Assembly (NCBI GenBank): GCA_016463225.1
Contig: JAEMRT010000006.1
Location: 32,917 to 96,916, forward strand
Length of the DNA: 64,000 nt
Origin: Sphingopyxis sp.
GTDB taxonomy: Bacteria; Pseudomonadota; Alphaproteobacteria; Sphingomonadales; Sphingomonadaceae
Direction: 5' to 3'
Both the position numbers and the translations under genes were made by a program. Under the pieces are notes generated by a model that was given only the letters and a program-made list of their open reading frames with translations, made no database searches and was not told where the DNA came from. Positions 62,881 to 64,000 of this stretch are shown piece by piece; the first letter of the stretch is position 1; each line of letters begins with the position of its first letter.

Positions 62881-63453
62881 ATGACCGAACAGCGACGCTC
62901 CACGCCGAAATCGATCCGCACCCGCGAGGCGATCGAAGCCGCGGCCAAGGAATTATTCTCTATCAATGGCTTCGAGCGAACGACGGTGCGCGAAATCGGG
63001 GCGCGGGCAGGCATCGATCCATCGATGATCATCCGCTACTTCGGCAGCAAGGACGCACTGTTCGCCCGCGTCGCTACGCCCGATCTCGAGCTTCCCGATC
63101 TCAGTGCGACCGACTCGCATGCGATCGGTGAAACGCTCGTTCGGCATTTTCTTGCCCAGTGGGAAGGTGAGAAGAGCGGGAAGGGAATGACCGTGCTGCT
63201 GCGTTCCGCGACGTCCAACGAAGATGCGGCCGAACGCCTTCTCGACATTTTTCGCACGCAGGTCTTTCCAGCGATCGCCCGAGCCGGGCCTCCGGACACG
63301 GCCCCGCTCCGCGCAGGTCTCGTCGGTTCGCAGCTGTTAGGCCTTGCGCTTGCGCGTTATGTGCTGCGCCTCCCGCCCGTGGTTGCCATGTCCCCCGATC
63401 AGATTGTTCGCTCGGTTGGCGAAACGATCCAGCGCTACGCGACGGGTGCCTGA
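62881..63453 (+). CDS. TetR-family transcriptional repressor
   Basis: A 190-residue regulator. The HTH spans about 12-58 (IRTREAIEAAAKELFSINGFERTTVREIGARAGIDPSMIIRYFGSKDALF); the ligand domain follows. No clear ribosome site precedes the ATG, which may be leaderless or weakly translated. Two operators overlap its promoter, so it likely represses itself and the monooxygenase. Confidence 0.93.
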   Translation: MTEQRRSTPKSIRTREAIEAAAKELFSINGFERTTVREIGARAGIDPSMIIRYFGSKDALFARVATPDLELPDLSATDSHAIGETLVRHFLAQWEGEKSGKGMTVLLRSATSNEDAAERLLDIFRTQVFPAIARAGPPDTAPLRAGLVGSQLLGLALARYVLRLPPVVAMSPDQIVRSVGETIQRYATGA

Positions 63454-63560
63454 ATATCTGAACGGGGCCCGGTCCAGCCAGGAAGCAAGCTTGCGGCACG
63501 GACGGTCAGCGAGCGACAGCTTTTCAGGCTTCTTTTCTGGAAAGCGGAACGGCAGCAATC

Positions 63561-64000
63561 GGCCGATTCTGTTGAAAAAGTCCCTCTTGCAGTGAAGCGC
63601 CGATCCTGATTCAGCATTCCCGTGATCGGGAGACTGGCAGATGATGGGCGAGCGGACGGTGATGCAGGAGGCGCTGTTTTACAGCTTCAGCCTTGAGGAT
63701 CATGTGCCGGCGGACCACCTGCTGCGGTCGATCGACCGGTTCGTGGACCTGGGCGATATCCGCGAGCATCTGCGGCCCCACTACAGCGAAATGGGTCGGC
63801 CCTCGATCGATCCGGAGTTGATGATCCGGATGCTGATCATCGGCTATTGCATGGGGATCCGCTCGGAGCGGCGGCTGTGCGAGGAGGTGCATCTGAACCT
63901 CGCCTATCGCTGGTTCTGCCGGCTGGGGCTCGATGGGGCGGTGCCCGATCACTCGACCTTCTCGAAGAACCGGCATGGCCGCTTCCGTGACAGCGACCTC
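63561..64000 (+). mobile_element. IS1182-type insertion sequence, left end (3' cut by the window)
   Basis: The terminal sequence GGCCGATTCTGTTGAAAAAGTC at 63561-63582 is followed by a transposase gene. The same terminus bounds the MITE-like element at 60201. Confidence 0.75.
63641..64000 (+). CDS. IS1182-family transposase, 3' partial
   Basis: An open frame starts at ATG 63641 and runs off the window (120 codons seen), absent from the ORF track because it lacks a stop. It reads MMGERTVMQEALFYSFSLED, then SIDPELMIRMLIIGYCMGIRSERRL and HLNLAYRWFCRLGLDGAVPDHSTFSKNR, which is the DUF772/IS1182 N-terminal region of DDE transposases. The catalytic residues lie beyond the edge. Confidence 0.9.
   Translation, partial: MMGERTVMQEALFYSFSLEDHVPADHLLRSIDRFVDLGDIREHLRPHYSEMGRPSIDPELMIRMLIIGYCMGIRSERRLCEEVHLNLAYRWFCRLGLDGAVPDHSTFSKNRHGRFRDSDL

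Noticed and set aside
1-64000. CRISPR arrays, rRNA genes, riboswitches, prophage
   Set aside because: I saw no regularly spaced repeats, rRNA sequence, known riboswitch core or phage structural genes in the window.

Overview
The window looks like chromosomal DNA of a GC-rich alphaproteobacterium of the order Sphingomonadales, most likely Sphingopyxis or a close relative. That assignment rests on high GC, many TonB-dependent receptors with IVVT-type plug starts, many amidohydrolases, and overall protein style; I could not run a search.

Layout. 1-5.6 kb: tripartite RND efflux operon (adaptor cut by the window edge, HAE1-type pump, outer-membrane factor). 6.0-16.6 kb: a minus-strand set with a siderophore-type TonB receptor, a PepSY membrane protein, two porin-like proteins, an exported amidohydrolase and a small exported protein, next to a MocR-type GntR/aminotransferase regulator with a divergent PaiB-like gene. 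Three transcription units here share an upstream motif. 16.6-24.3 kb: plus-strand operon of two amidohydrolases (one lacking metal ligands), proC, a beta-propeller/amidohydrolase fusion and an HSL-type esterase. 24.5-28.2 kb: ECF sigma factor, von Willebrand A lipoprotein and TPR membrane protein. 28.4-37.1 kb: TonB receptor, AbgT transporter, CocE-type hydrolase and LysR regulator, with a divergent CapA-like protein.

37.1-44.5 kb is the highlight: a complete RNA-repair locus. On the minus strand it runs rsr (Ro60/TROVE), three tandem tRNA-mimicking Y-RNA modules, rtcB, a small cysteine-rich protein, an RlaP-type nucleotidyltransferase and rtcA. A strong sigma-54 promoter precedes rsr and the divergent rtcR encodes a CARF/AAA+ activator. 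The three RNA modules share a closing stem and flanking sequence but differ in how much tRNA architecture they keep: module 1 has an Asp-like anticodon arm and an ACCA, module 2 a GAAA-capped acceptor, and module 3 lacks the D arm.

44.5-64 kb: a YqiJ/flotillin pair, a CHASE2 adenylate cyclase, msrAB, an epoxide hydrolase facing a soluble histidine kinase with two response regulators, a minus-strand stress/redox block (DUF6130-like, cupin, DUF2798, Ohr, two SDRs, tautomerase, two LysR regulators), an M23 peptidase, and an FAD monooxygenase with a divergent TetR repressor and two palindromic operators. A 165-bp MITE-like element lies at 60.2 kb and an IS1182-type transposase with matching terminal sequence runs off the right edge.
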